Positions 1-7,706 of a DNA stretch of 64,000 bases are shown here, one piece after another. Source of the stretch: Prevotella sp. (lineage in GTDB: Bacteria > Bacteroidota > Bacteroidia > Bacteroidales > Bacteroidaceae); assembly GCA_015060485.1 (NCBI GenBank), contig SUYI01000009.1, positions 30,695 through 94,694 of the forward strand. The letters run 5' to 3'. The notes beneath the pieces are model-generated. The model saw nothing but the letters and a program-made list of their open reading frames with translations. It was not told the DNA's origin and did not search any database. A program made the position numbers and the translations under genes. How positions within the stretch are numbered: position 1 is the stretch's first letter; every line of letters begins with the position of its first letter.

Positions 1-1
1 G

Positions 2-184
2 GAGTTCGAGGAAGTCTTTGCTATTAACATTGGACTTGCTTTTAAATCAAAGAAAGACAAACTCAATTGGATGACGATGATTAGTGAACCCAAAGGTAAA
101 AAGACTTCTGCTTTGACACGTTCAGATTTAAATCGTCTGGAATTGATCAATACACATTTGGCCAACTTCATTGATGTTGAATGA
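2..184 (+). CDS. 3' end of unknown protein (partial)
   Basis: An open frame enters from the left edge and stops at TGA 182-184; about 60 C-terminal residues are visible, ending in LANFIDVE. The visible part is lysine-rich (motif FKSKKDKLNWMTM) and has no family signature I recognise. Its stop overlaps the ATG of the helicase gene by four bases (ATGA), so it is almost certainly the first visible gene of the same operon as the helicase and methyltransferase. From that context it could be a nuclease or specificity component of a restriction-like system, but this is inference only; the rest of the gene lies outside the window. Confidence 0.7.
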   Translation, partial: EFEEVFAINIGLAFKSKKDKLNWMTMISEPKGKKTSALTRSDLNRLELINTHLANFIDVE

Positions 185-1599
185 CATACAAGGAGATATC
201 AAGAACGGATAATTCGCTGCGCCCCTATCAGCAACAGGCAAAGGAGGACATCTTCTCTGCCTGGGACGAATGTGATGGCGTGATGTTCCAGATGCCAACT
301 GGTACTGGAAAGACCCGCCTGTTTTCATCCATCATCAGCGATATCAAGACTTGGAGCGTTCAGAACGGTGAGGACGTAAAAATCCTTATCATAGCACACC
401 GCATAGAACTGATAGACCAAATCAGTGAGAATTTGGAACGTTATAAAGTTTCACATGCTATTATTGCCGGTGGAAAACCTCGCGATTTAAGATATCCCGT
501 CCAAGTGGCTTCTGTCCAAACCATAACTCACCGTAACAATCTTGATGTGGCAAGTGACTTGAATGTCAATTTCATTATTGTGGATGAGGCCCATCATTGT
601 GTTGCTAATTCTTATAAGAAGCTTTGGGACATGTATCCTAATGCAAAAAAACTGGGAGTGACTGCAACACCTTGGCGAATGAACAACGGAGGCTTTGAAA
701 GCGTTTTCGATAAGATTATCATTTCGCAGTCTATCCAAAGTTTTATTGATGCAGGTTGGCTTGCTCCTTACGACTATTATTCTATCAGCTATAATAGCGA
801 GATTCAGAAGGAGATTGAATCAATTACCGAGTTTGATGTGGAAGGTGATTATAAGATTTCTGCTTTGGAGAAAAAGATAGACACCTCACGTATTCGAGCT
901 CAATTACTGGATAGCTATTTGAAATTTGCCAAAGGCAAGAAGGGGATTATCTATTCTGTTAGCAGAAAACATAGTGACCACATCTGCCAAGAATATCGTG
1001 AAGCGGGTATAAACATCGTTCGTATAGATAGCAAAACACCTAAAGACGAACGAAAACTATATGTGGACCGTTTCAGAAAAGGCCTGATTGATATTATTGT
1101 AAACGTAGATATATTCTCAGAAGGTTTTGATTGCCCTGATATAGAGTTTATCCAATTGGCAAGGCCAACAAGATCGTTAGTGAAGTATCTGCAGCAAGTT
1201 GGACGTGGATTGCGCCCAACAGCAGGTAAAAGCATTTGCCTAATCTTGGATAATGTTGGCCTGCATTTTCAGTTTGGACTGCCTAATTCAGACCGAAATT
1301 GGGAGGAATGCTTTGTGGGGAGTCCACATATTCCAACTCGTAGGAATAGCTCTGGAGGCTCAATGCTTACGGAACATAAAGAGCGAAACTTCTCAGAAGG
1401 CACAGACGAGATGCAATTGATTGTTGCATCACAAAAGAAAGCTGATGAAGCAACAAAGCAGTGGTCTGATAAAGACTTAGAATTATTAAAGACGTTATTT
1501 GAAGAAAAACAGTGTCCAATAGAAGTTCTTGTTGCTGTTTTCAAACGAAGTGAGGATGAGATAAGGAATAAATTATCTGAATTAGCACCTAAAGAATAA
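181..1599 (+). CDS. SF2 DEAD/DEAH-box helicase
   Basis: 472-residue superfamily 2 helicase, ATP-dependent DNA or RNA translocase of the type found in restriction and defence operons. Visible motifs: Q-region LRPYQQQA (13-20), Walker A PTGTGKT (39-45), Walker B DEAH (135-138), motif III TATP (161-164), motif VI QQVGRGLRP (338-346). Both RecA-like lobes are complete; the last ~100 residues form a short charged tail without a clear nuclease motif. The start overlaps the preceding gene (ATGA) and the stop overlaps the methyltransferase start (TAATG), so the three are translationally coupled. The pairing with a methyltransferase suggests modification-linked defence (inference). It could also be a housekeeping-like UvrB/RecQ-type helicase, but context argues against that. 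Confidence 0.88.
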   Translation: MTYKEISRTDNSLRPYQQQAKEDIFSAWDECDGVMFQMPTGTGKTRLFSSIISDIKTWSVQNGEDVKILIIAHRIELIDQISENLERYKVSHAIIAGGKPRDLRYPVQVASVQTITHRNNLDVASDLNVNFIIVDEAHHCVANSYKKLWDMYPNAKKLGVTATPWRMNNGGFESVFDKIIISQSIQSFIDAGWLAPYDYYSISYNSEIQKEIESITEFDVEGDYKISALEKKIDTSRIRAQLLDSYLKFAKGKKGIIYSVSRKHSDHICQEYREAGINIVRIDSKTPKDERKLYVDRFRKGLIDIIVNVDIFSEGFDCPDIEFIQLARPTRSLVKYLQQVGRGLRPTAGKSICLILDNVGLHFQFGLPNSDRNWEECFVGSPHIPTRRNSSGGSMLTEHKERNFSEGTDEMQLIVASQKKADEATKQWSDKDLELLKTLFEEKQCPIEVLVAVFKRSEDEIRNKLSELAPKE

Positions 1600-2843
1600 T
1601 GGCTACAATTACTCCCTTCTACCGCTCTGGCAGCAAAGACTTCACCCTCGTAAATGGTGATTGCGTGTCGGTACTTGAATCGTTTGATTTCAAGTTCGAC
1701 ATGATATTTGCTGACCCTCCTTACTTCCTGAGTAATGGCGGCATCAGTGTCAGTAGCGGTAAGGTGGTTTGTGTGGATAAAGGAGGATGGGACAAGGCTC
1801 CTTCAGCGGAGTATATTGATGAGTTTAATCGTCGGTGGATCACGGCTTGCAAGGATAAACTGAAAGACAATGGAACCATTTGGATTAGTGGTACCCACCA
1901 CAATATTTTCTCTGTGGCAGACCAGCTGTCAGAATTGGGATTCAAAATTCTGAATGTGGTAACGTGGAATAAGACTGATCCGCCTGACAATGTATCTCAT
2001 CGTGTGTTCAAACACTCTGCGGAGTATATCATCTGGGCCAAGAAATCGAAACGGGCTCAGCACCGCTATAATTACGAACTGATGCGCCAACTGAACGACG
2101 GCAAGCAAATGACGGATGTGTGGCGAATGCCGGCAGTGGCGAAATGGGAGAAGTCATGTGGTAAACATCCTACGCAGAAGCCATTAAGTTTGTTGTCGCG
2201 CATGATCATGGCTTCTACAAAGGAAGGTGACTGGGTGCTCGATCCCTTTAATGGTAGCGGTACCACTGGCATCGCCGCCTCTCTGCTTGGGAGAAAGTAT
2301 CTGGGTATAGATATGGATTCTGGGTATCTTGAACTGGCCTCAAAACGTAGAGAGGAACTGGAAAATGAGGAGGTTAGGCAGGCTTATAAGGAGATGGTGC
2401 TGGTGGATTTCAATGGAGCCATCCAAGCAGAGCAACCGCATCATGTACTCGTGGGAAGGATTGGTTCTGAAGAGCAATGGGAATGGTTTGAGAAGTCTCA
2501 CACCTATATCTTACCAATCAGCAAAATTCTGTTTATGCCAAAATTGCTTGGTGCAGAATATGTGTTGGCTTTTCTTGGGAAAAATCCGAAGCGGGCCCAG
2601 CTGTGCAGAATATCTTCGGTAAAGCCCCAAGTAAAGACCCGAGAACAGATAGAAGAGATGGCTTCGCATACTTCTTACTATAAGCCAACACGTGACAAAA
2701 CCTACTGGCTTATCCATCTGGAAAAGCCATTGGATGAGATAAAAGGAAAGGTGTTCAACAAGTCGTTGTTGCTTAACTTACAAGAGCAGCGTGGAGCCTA
2801 TTGGATTAAGAAATACGAAGAGGCCATCAAGGCGTTTGAGTGA
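1599..2843 (+). CDS. Site-specific DNA methyltransferase (N4/N6-amino, beta-type order)
   Basis: 414 residues. The catalytic motif IV DPPY lies at 39-42 and the AdoMet-binding motif FNGSGTTG at about 217-224, i.e. catalytic motif first, as in beta-class amino-methyltransferases of adenine or cytosine-N4. The motif HPTQKP before it (motif X region) is also typical. The fold ends near residue 260; the remaining ~150 residues form an extra C-terminal domain (WEWFEKSHTYILPISKILF region) that I do not recognise and that could recognise target DNA. Coupled to the helicase by a TAATG overlap. The 3' end overlaps the convergent AbiEii gene by 17 nt. Likely the modification arm of a restriction-like system; a dedicated nuclease is not seen in the window. 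Confidence 0.88.
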   Translation: MATITPFYRSGSKDFTLVNGDCVSVLESFDFKFDMIFADPPYFLSNGGISVSSGKVVCVDKGGWDKAPSAEYIDEFNRRWITACKDKLKDNGTIWISGTHHNIFSVADQLSELGFKILNVVTWNKTDPPDNVSHRVFKHSAEYIIWAKKSKRAQHRYNYELMRQLNDGKQMTDVWRMPAVAKWEKSCGKHPTQKPLSLLSRMIMASTKEGDWVLDPFNGSGTTGIAASLLGRKYLGIDMDSGYLELASKRREELENEEVRQAYKEMVLVDFNGAIQAEQPHHVLVGRIGSEEQWEWFEKSHTYILPISKILFMPKLLGAEYVLAFLGKNPKRAQLCRISSVKPQVKTREQIEEMASHTSYYKPTRDKTYWLIHLEKPLDEIKGKVFNKSLLLNLQEQRGAYWIKKYEEAIKAFE

Positions 2844-3912
2844 CACCTTGTAGTATGTCACTGATTTTGCTCCAATAGTAGTACGCCTCCGGATTACCGC
2901 GACGTATTTTGGTTAGTTCTTTGCTAACGGCAGCACTAATTTTCATATTCATTGCATCATTAGCATTGCCTGAATATTTCATGATTTCATGCTGGCCATA
3001 TTCAATAGCTGTAGCCAAATAGGCCGCCTTTGCTGCATCGGTTATGGCCTGATCAAGCGTATACCTGCCAACATAGATATGGCTCTTCAACTTATCAACT
3101 CCCTCGGCAAGCAGTTCAAAATCATTGTTGGGGTCAACCTTTCCGCGTGTACCAAGTGCCATTGCTGAATTCCGGATGTCTTCATAGACAATGCTGAGGT
3201 CGTCACCCTTTCCACGATATGATGACAGTTCAACTACTGCTATCGACTTGAATGTTTCCGCCGTGGTGGCAATGTCTTCTACGGCATCAAACAACCTTCC
3301 AATATCGTGTAGCTGCTTAGCGACGTTGATAGTGGAGTTGTGTGTGCCTTTATAATAGGGAACACCGCATGTATTGGGTGCAAAGGCTGTCAGTTTGTCG
3401 CCAAGAATATCAGCAACTGACGGTACTCGAATGATGGTTTCGCTATTATCAGTCTTAATGAATGGATGCAAGAGAGGCTTGTCTTCTATCTGATGATAGT
3501 GGTTGTCCTCGAAAAGCACATCGAGTAATACAGAGTCCTCTATCTGGTCAGAATACACCACCTCGAAGAATGATTTGTAATGGCCCTTGGGTACATTGCC
3601 GTTCCTGTTCTCACGTCTGATAGTCTTACAATCAGTAAAGCCATATTTCTCGCAGTTCTGGAGATATTTTTCAATGTCGGTTCCTGGTGGGCATAGAACG
3701 TCTATGTCTATAGAGAGCCTGCGGGCCTTTTCACCGAGTATCAGAAGAAGACTTGTTCCGCCCTTGAAAGTCAGTGGACAGCCTTCCTTGACAAGCATCT
3801 CCAATAGTGAGAAAGCACGAATAACCTTCTCAACAAGTTCGGGGTGTCTGAATTTATGTGATGAACATACTTTGTCAATCCATTCCTTTTCAAAACATTC
3901 TTCCTGTATCAT
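2827..3912 (-). CDS. AbiEii-family nucleotidyltransferase toxin
   Basis: 361 residues, nucleotidyl transferase AbiEii/AbiGii toxin family (type IV toxin-antitoxin, phage abortive infection). The signature FKGGTSL lies at 49-55 and the metal-binding pair DID at 69-71 after RRLS, matching the polymerase-beta-like nucleotidyltransferase core. Known AbiEii enzymes transfer nucleotides to tRNA or other targets; the target here is unknown. It follows the AbiEi antitoxin gene with an ATGA overlap (3909-3912), the usual antitoxin-toxin order. The last bases run convergently into the methyltransferase gene (17-nt overlap), with no room for a separate terminator. Confidence 0.87.
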   Translation of the reverse strand: MIQEECFEKEWIDKVCSSHKFRHPELVEKVIRAFSLLEMLVKEGCPLTFKGGTSLLLILGEKARRLSIDIDVLCPPGTDIEKYLQNCEKYGFTDCKTIRRENRNGNVPKGHYKSFFEVVYSDQIEDSVLLDVLFEDNHYHQIEDKPLLHPFIKTDNSETIIRVPSVADILGDKLTAFAPNTCGVPYYKGTHNSTINVAKQLHDIGRLFDAVEDIATTAETFKSIAVVELSSYRGKGDDLSIVYEDIRNSAMALGTRGKVDPNNDFELLAEGVDKLKSHIYVGRYTLDQAITDAAKAAYLATAIEYGQHEIMKYSGNANDAMNMKISAAVSKELTKIRRGNPEAYYYWSKISDILQGVTQTP

Positions 3913-4619
3913 TGTATTTCCTTCAAGTCGTTAAGTATTGATTCCTTCTCATTTCGACGGTCTGCATATCTTAGCAGACGGGTCTGGTTAACGTTATAAT
4001 GGGTGACGGCGGTTCTAAGCATCTCTAAATTCTCATAGCCATGCAGATAGTAGAAGTCGGGATCAACCCTTGTATCTACCAATAATTTCTCTATGGTAGG
4101 GACGGGCACTTTTCCGTCAAACATTAGTGGAGATTCTGTAACGAGTGGTTTTACAATGATGTTCTCGCTGCTAAAATCAATGTAGGTCGATGCTATTTTC
4201 TTAGTAGGAGAGAGGAAGAGACGTCCCTTATGTTTTGGTAGCAACACGTTGAAAACACTCTCCGTAACCTCACGGTTTGTCTCGATATAGACAGTGTTGT
4301 TCGGCGTGAGGTCATGCAGTAAGGGAGTAATGACACCGCCACCATAAACGCAAAAGTCTGCTAGTGGAAACTGCTTTGACAAAGACTTGTATAGCGAACG
4401 GGCTTTAGTATTGGCTTTCACCTGAAATGAATTAGAGATGTGAGCAGTATATATACCACGTCCAATCCTCTTCAGCTTTCCTTGTCTGCAAAGATTGCTC
4501 AAATGCCAGCTGAGCGTATTCCTTGCAATTCCAGCAGTAACCTCTATCGGCATGTCGTCAATTGCAAACTGCTGAAGGCCATTGGCATAGTTCATGATGT
4601 TGTTACTTACTCCTACCAT
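3909..4619 (-). CDS. AbiEi-family antitoxin / transcriptional regulator
   Basis: 236 residues. The N-terminal winged helix (TLSWHLSNLCRQGKLKRIGR, about residues 35-54) followed by GIYTA is typical of AbiEi antitoxins, which repress their own operon and neutralise the AbiEii toxin. The C-terminal ~150 residues fit the antitoxin domain (motifs FCVYGGGVITPLLHD and TIEKLLVDTR). Directly upstream of and overlapping the toxin gene. A clear promoter (TATCTTTG, 4645-4652 on the minus strand) lies ~26 nt upstream of the ATG. The call rests on the N-terminal architecture and on the neighbouring toxin. Confidence 0.8.
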   Translation of the reverse strand: MVGVSNNIMNYANGLQQFAIDDMPIEVTAGIARNTLSWHLSNLCRQGKLKRIGRGIYTAHISNSFQVKANTKARSLYKSLSKQFPLADFCVYGGGVITPLLHDLTPNNTVYIETNREVTESVFNVLLPKHKGRLFLSPTKKIASTYIDFSSENIIVKPLVTESPLMFDGKVPVPTIEKLLVDTRVDPDFYYLHGYENLEMLRTAVTHYNVNQTRLLRYADRRNEKESILNDLKEIQ

Positions 4620-4644
4620 TATTTATCGTGAATAAAAATCGCTG

Positions 4645-4676
4645 CAAAGATAGCTAAAATTCGGCAAATATCCAAA
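4645..4676 (-). promoter_or_regulatory. Promoter of the AbiE operon
   Basis: Read on the minus strand, the Bacteroidota -7 box TATCTTTG (4645-4652) is preceded by a TTTG (-33 element, 4673-4676) at about 20 nt spacing. It drives abiEi-abiEii leftward. Confidence 0.7.
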
Positions 4677-4804
4677 TTTTTGCCGTTTTTTAGTTTTATT
4701 TTAATGATTATTTGCAGATGTGATTTCAGAACAAATAAGCTGTTTAAAGATCCTAGAGACATCCGAAAGGTTAAAAAATCCCAAAAGTGGATCCACCCGG
4801 ATCG

Positions 4805-4832
4805 GCCGGTCTTGTTCAGATCGGCTTTTTTT
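4805..4832 (+). terminator. Terminator-like hairpin
   Basis: Stem GCCGGTC (4805-4811) / GATCGGC (4819-4825) with one G.T pair and a 7-nt loop, followed by seven T. It sits between divergent genes, so no upstream plus-strand gene is there to terminate. It ends two bases before the promoter of the next gene. Confidence 0.55.
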
Positions 4833-4833
4833 G

Positions 4834-4841
4834 TACCTTTG
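4834..4841 (+). promoter_or_regulatory. Promoter (-7 box) of the 4846 gene
   Basis: TACCTTTG matches TAnnTTTG. Only four bases (CACC) separate it from the ATG at 4846, so transcription probably starts at or next to the start codon (possible leaderless mRNA). Confidence 0.6.
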
Positions 4842-4845
4842 CACC

Positions 4846-5424
4846 ATGATGTATGAACAAACATTTCTGACACATAAAGAGGCTGTGAAAAAGGCGCTTG
4901 AGGAACTTGGCGGCAGAGCAAGGTTAAGGGATATATATCCTCGGGTTATTCCTTATATTAAGTATAAACCAGGAAGTGATATTAGGGCAACGTTACGTCG
5001 TTTACTCCAAACGACTCCAGAATTATTCCGTCGTACTGAAGGAAGAAAAGGCTGGTGGGAACTTGTTTCGTATCAGGAAGAATTGGCAGAGAGGGATAGA
5101 AAAATAGCAGAACTAACTCAATCTCAGATAACCAAGTCAGTAATCATTCAGGCCTTTAATGATTGTAACAACTTAGTAGAAAGAACTTTCGCCATGCAGA
5201 CAATGGAGAGGCTTTTCGGAGGAATTGATGTTTGGAAGATAGCTTGCAAAGAGATGAAAAAGGCGGGTTATTTTAATGACCCTCAACCAGTGATAATATT
5301 TGATAGGCCTCAGATAGATCTCATTATAGACAAGCATATTGAACATGCCGATGTCGCCGTCGGAGTTGCAGAGAAAGGATCAACAGTATTTCATCACAAA
5401 ATAGAGAAAGATGGACGAGAATAA
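4846..5424 (+). CDS. Winged-helix protein of unknown function (pair gene A)
   Basis: I do not recognise the whole protein. From the chosen start (MMYEQTFLTHKEAV) it has ~193 residues; an upstream in-frame ATG at 4720 is rejected because the promoter lies between. Residues ~10-70 look like a winged-helix/HARE-HTH-type DNA-binding domain (ALEELGGRARLRDIYPRV, then RRTEGRKGWWEL). A coiled-coil-like linker (EELAERDRKIAELTQSQ) follows, then a helical middle. The C-terminus carries VAVGVAEKGSTV, almost the same as a motif at the start of the next protein (VVVGIAESGSTV). The stop overlaps the next gene by 14 nt. In the defence island; a regulator or sensor role is only an inference. Confidence 0.75.
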   Translation: MMYEQTFLTHKEAVKKALEELGGRARLRDIYPRVIPYIKYKPGSDIRATLRRLLQTTPELFRRTEGRKGWWELVSYQEELAERDRKIAELTQSQITKSVIIQAFNDCNNLVERTFAMQTMERLFGGIDVWKIACKEMKKAGYFNDPQPVIIFDRPQIDLIIDKHIEHADVAVGVAEKGSTVFHHKIEKDGRE

Positions 5425-5923
5425 GAAAGCAGAATATACGAAAGGAATGTTTGCAGGTGCAACATTTAATAACTCAGTGGTGGTTGGAATCGCTGAGAGT
5501 GGTTCAACGGTTAGCTACGAAGCACCTAATAAGAAAATGAAGGATGATGGTGATGACAACTTGCAGAAAAAAGGCAAGAAGGCCATCATGGAATATGTAG
5601 GACGGCTTCGGCCTTTAGTGAAAGAACAGTATCAGGAGCGATACGACCAGATATGGGAGGGTATCCTGGAAATCAGCCAAGTGAAAGCTGTGATATATAA
5701 TAAAGGTAAGCAGCAGGACACAACCTTTAACCGCAATCTTCTGGCTCAGCTTATCCATCAGGTGGAAATCATCTATCTTTCTTCAGCCAATAATGCACTG
5801 ATGACTACTTATTTGGAACCCGAAAGAGGGGCAGATCATCCGGTAAGGCAAAAGCTTGGAGAAGTTCCAGATAAAGACATAAAGAATGCAGTAGAGGATT
5901 ACATGAAAAAGCATTTAGAATAA
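5411..5923 (+). CDS. Unknown helical protein (pair gene B)
   Basis: 170 residues, family not recognised. N-terminal segment GATFNNSVVVGIAESGSTVS (about 16-35) repeats the motif that ends the upstream protein; a lysine/aspartate-rich linker and a mainly helical domain follow (MEYVGRLRPLVKEQYQERYD, then NNALMTTYLEPERG). No signal peptide or membrane segment. Starts 14 nt inside the upstream gene, so the two are co-translated and probably form one system. Followed by a perfect palindromic terminator (5999-6030). No enzymatic motif is visible; it could be an effector or partner subunit. Confidence 0.75.
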   Translation: MDENKKAEYTKGMFAGATFNNSVVVGIAESGSTVSYEAPNKKMKDDGDDNLQKKGKKAIMEYVGRLRPLVKEQYQERYDQIWEGILEISQVKAVIYNKGKQQDTTFNRNLLAQLIHQVEIIYLSSANNALMTTYLEPERGADHPVRQKLGEVPDKDIKNAVEDYMKKHLE

Positions 5924-6311
5924 TCATTTTTTGAAGGAAAAAAGAAAGTTGGGTCACCCGAAAAGTGGCCTAACTTCTTGTATATCAGCGAGTGAAGGAA
6001 AGAAAGAAAGTTGCGCAACTTTCTTTCTTTTTTTCACCCATTTATTTTTCAGACCTTTGCATCGCAATCCAATCCCGGAGGGGTGAGGAAATCCGAAACC
6101 CGATGGTGGGTGATTGCGGAGGTATTTGAGACTTCGTCTCGAAAACCTTTGGCGCTCGGAAGAGCTCAAACGAGTTTGGTTCTTCGCTCGCTGATGCGGT
6201 CTTTGACATATTGTTACAACGGAATTGATAATCTGTTTTTCTACGCACATCTTTTTACTTACGTACACATACACGCATGTATGCGTACATTTATCAAAAT
6301 TTGAAAGGAAT
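5924..6311. other. Gene-free stretch between defence island and phage-like module
   Basis: 388 bases without a credible gene. It holds the palindromic terminator at 5999-6030, a small hairpin GAGACTTCGTCTC (around 6130), and a self-complementary stretch ACGCATGTATGCGT (around 6271). The AT-rich end leads into the KilAC-like gene. A 189-codon minus-strand frame across it is arginine/serine-rich and looks non-coding. Confidence 0.5.
5999..6034 (+). terminator. Perfect 32-bp palindromic terminator
   Basis: Arms AAAGAAAGAAAGTTGC and its exact complement meet without a spacer (5999-6030) and run into further T. Ends the 4846-5923 gene pair; it may work in both directions. Confidence 0.75.
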
Positions 6312-6701
6312 ATGAAAACAGAACAACAAGATAAGGATTTGATGCGTCGTGCTGTGCGCCACCTGCTGGTGACTGACGACGACGTGATGAATGAGGCGGA
6401 GCGCATAGTGGGGCATACCCTGCAGCGTGAAAACCAAGGTGACAACGGATGCCTGACGGTGACGGAGATAGCCGGGGAACTGGGTATGGAAGCCAGGGAC
6501 CTGAACTCGTTTCTGCGCGACATGGGCGTCCAGAAATGGAAGCAAGGTCAGTATCGGCTGACACCCCAATACGAGGGGCTGGGGCTGACACACGACAGGC
6601 TGTTCATCTACTATTCGAAGGACGGGAAGAAGAAACGTCAGACCTATCTCGTCTGGACTCCCAAAGGTCTGGAATTTATAAGGAAGATGATAAAAGGATA
6701 A
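6312..6701 (+). CDS. KilAC-like (phage antirepressor C-terminal) DNA-binding protein
   Basis: 129 residues from the ATG at 6312, which follows AAAGGAAT. The second half (LTVTEIAGELGMEARDLNSF, LRDMGVQKWKQGQYRLTP, then KGLEFIRKMI) matches the KilAC/ANT fold found at the C-terminus of phage antirepressors: a helix-turn-helix, then the GVQKW hairpin. The usual N-terminal BRO or KilA-N domain is missing and replaced by ~55 charged residues, so it is a stand-alone KilAC protein. It opens a run of same-strand genes ending with the primase/helicase, which fits a regulator of a phage- or satellite-derived module. Confidence 0.72.
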   Translation: MKTEQQDKDLMRRAVRHLLVTDDDVMNEAERIVGHTLQRENQGDNGCLTVTEIAGELGMEARDLNSFLRDMGVQKWKQGQYRLTPQYEGLGLTHDRLFIYYSKDGKKKRQTYLVWTPKGLEFIRKMIKG

Positions 6702-6730
6702 AGGTAAAAACGTAAAAAAATAAAAGTATT

Positions 6731-7357
6731 ATGACAAAAGCATTTTTGTATGATTCCCTTTGTGGAATGGTTTATCGTGCCATGTTTGCCGGACTTGACG
6801 AGTACGGGAAGGCACAGTGGATTAACATTACTCCGGGTGAGGAACCCAAGACGCTGGAAGACTATGTGAGGGACGAAGACCTGGAAGATATGCGGTTCTT
6901 TGTGCTGTCGCTGGATGGTGAGATGGCCCAGACATTGCAGATTGCAAAGGTTTTGGGAAAAGTGATGGAATTCCCCTTCGAAGGAATTGGTGCCGACCTG
7001 AAACTATCGGTCTGTCACATGAAGGAATTGGGCGTGAAATGGGACCGCAAACCTCTTGAACTCGATGTCAGGGTGTTTGAAAACAGCGTGACCAGCAAAC
7101 GTAAGGGTAAGTACTCGTTCCGGGTGGAGGATTACAATGAGAGTTGCTCTGTGTTGGCCGACGTGGACGGCTATGACGATTTGGACGAGCTGTTCAGAGA
7201 TCTACACACCTATTTCTTCGTACTTGAGAATCTGGCGGAAATATCAGTTATCCGTAAAGGCCTCATCATCAGCGACAAGCTGAAGAAGGATGTGAAGAAG
7301 ACGGAACTGAGCAACTTTGACCATGTTGTTAAGGATGGGATTGTATTTGGTGTTTAA
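6731..7357 (+). CDS. Hypothetical protein of the primase module
   Basis: 208 residues, not recognised. Soluble, acidic, no signal peptide or membrane segment; motifs MTKAFLYDSLCGMVYRAMF at the start and WINITPGEEPKTLEDYV. Lies 29 nt after the KilAC-like gene and 51 nt before the next, on the same strand, so probably co-transcribed with the module. No catalytic pattern visible. Confidence 0.7.
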   Translation: MTKAFLYDSLCGMVYRAMFAGLDEYGKAQWINITPGEEPKTLEDYVRDEDLEDMRFFVLSLDGEMAQTLQIAKVLGKVMEFPFEGIGADLKLSVCHMKELGVKWDRKPLELDVRVFENSVTSKRKGKYSFRVEDYNESCSVLADVDGYDDLDELFRDLHTYFFVLENLAEISVIRKGLIISDKLKKDVKKTELSNFDHVVKDGIVFGV

Positions 7358-7408
7358 AGGATAAGGAAAAAAGGACCACAGATTTAACGGATTAAACGGA
7401 TTATTTTT

Positions 7409-7702
7409 ATGGAAAAAACTGTGAGAATTTTGGAGCAGTCGGCACTTTCGACCAAAAAGTATACCGACAAGAAGACTGGTGAGGAGAAGGTGATCAACGC
7501 CGTGACGTTTAAGCTGTCGGACGGCATCGACACTTTCCTGGGTGAGGTGACAGGCGAACGCGCCGTGAACTGCCCGCAGTACGACAAGAACTACTTCTAC
7601 CGCGTGCAGTGCTCGATGGTGGTCAGGGAATGGGATAGCTCTCAGACCGGCGAACACATGAAGGCTACGACGATTTACCTGGACAAAATCGCAATGAAGT
7701 AG
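7409..7702 (+). CDS. Small protein, possible ssDNA-binding OB-fold
   Basis: 97 residues, not firmly recognised. The pattern of alternating strands (KTVRILEQSALSTKKYTD, VINAVTFKLSDGIDTFLGEV, then YFYRVQCSMVVREWD) is what a small OB-fold would show, and single-strand-binding proteins commonly sit next to primase-helicases in mobile replication modules. Four nucleotides before the next gene. The SSB idea is inference from strand pattern and context; no aromatic-rich acidic tail typical of bacterial SSB is present. Confidence 0.62.
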   Translation: MEKTVRILEQSALSTKKYTDKKTGEEKVINAVTFKLSDGIDTFLGEVTGERAVNCPQYDKNYFYRVQCSMVVREWDSSQTGEHMKATTIYLDKIAMK

Positions 7703-7706
7703 GATT

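Noticed and set aside
5954..6523. 189-codon minus-strand ORF
   Set aside because: Overlaps the KilAC-like gene and the palindromic terminator; composition is not protein-like and it matches nothing.
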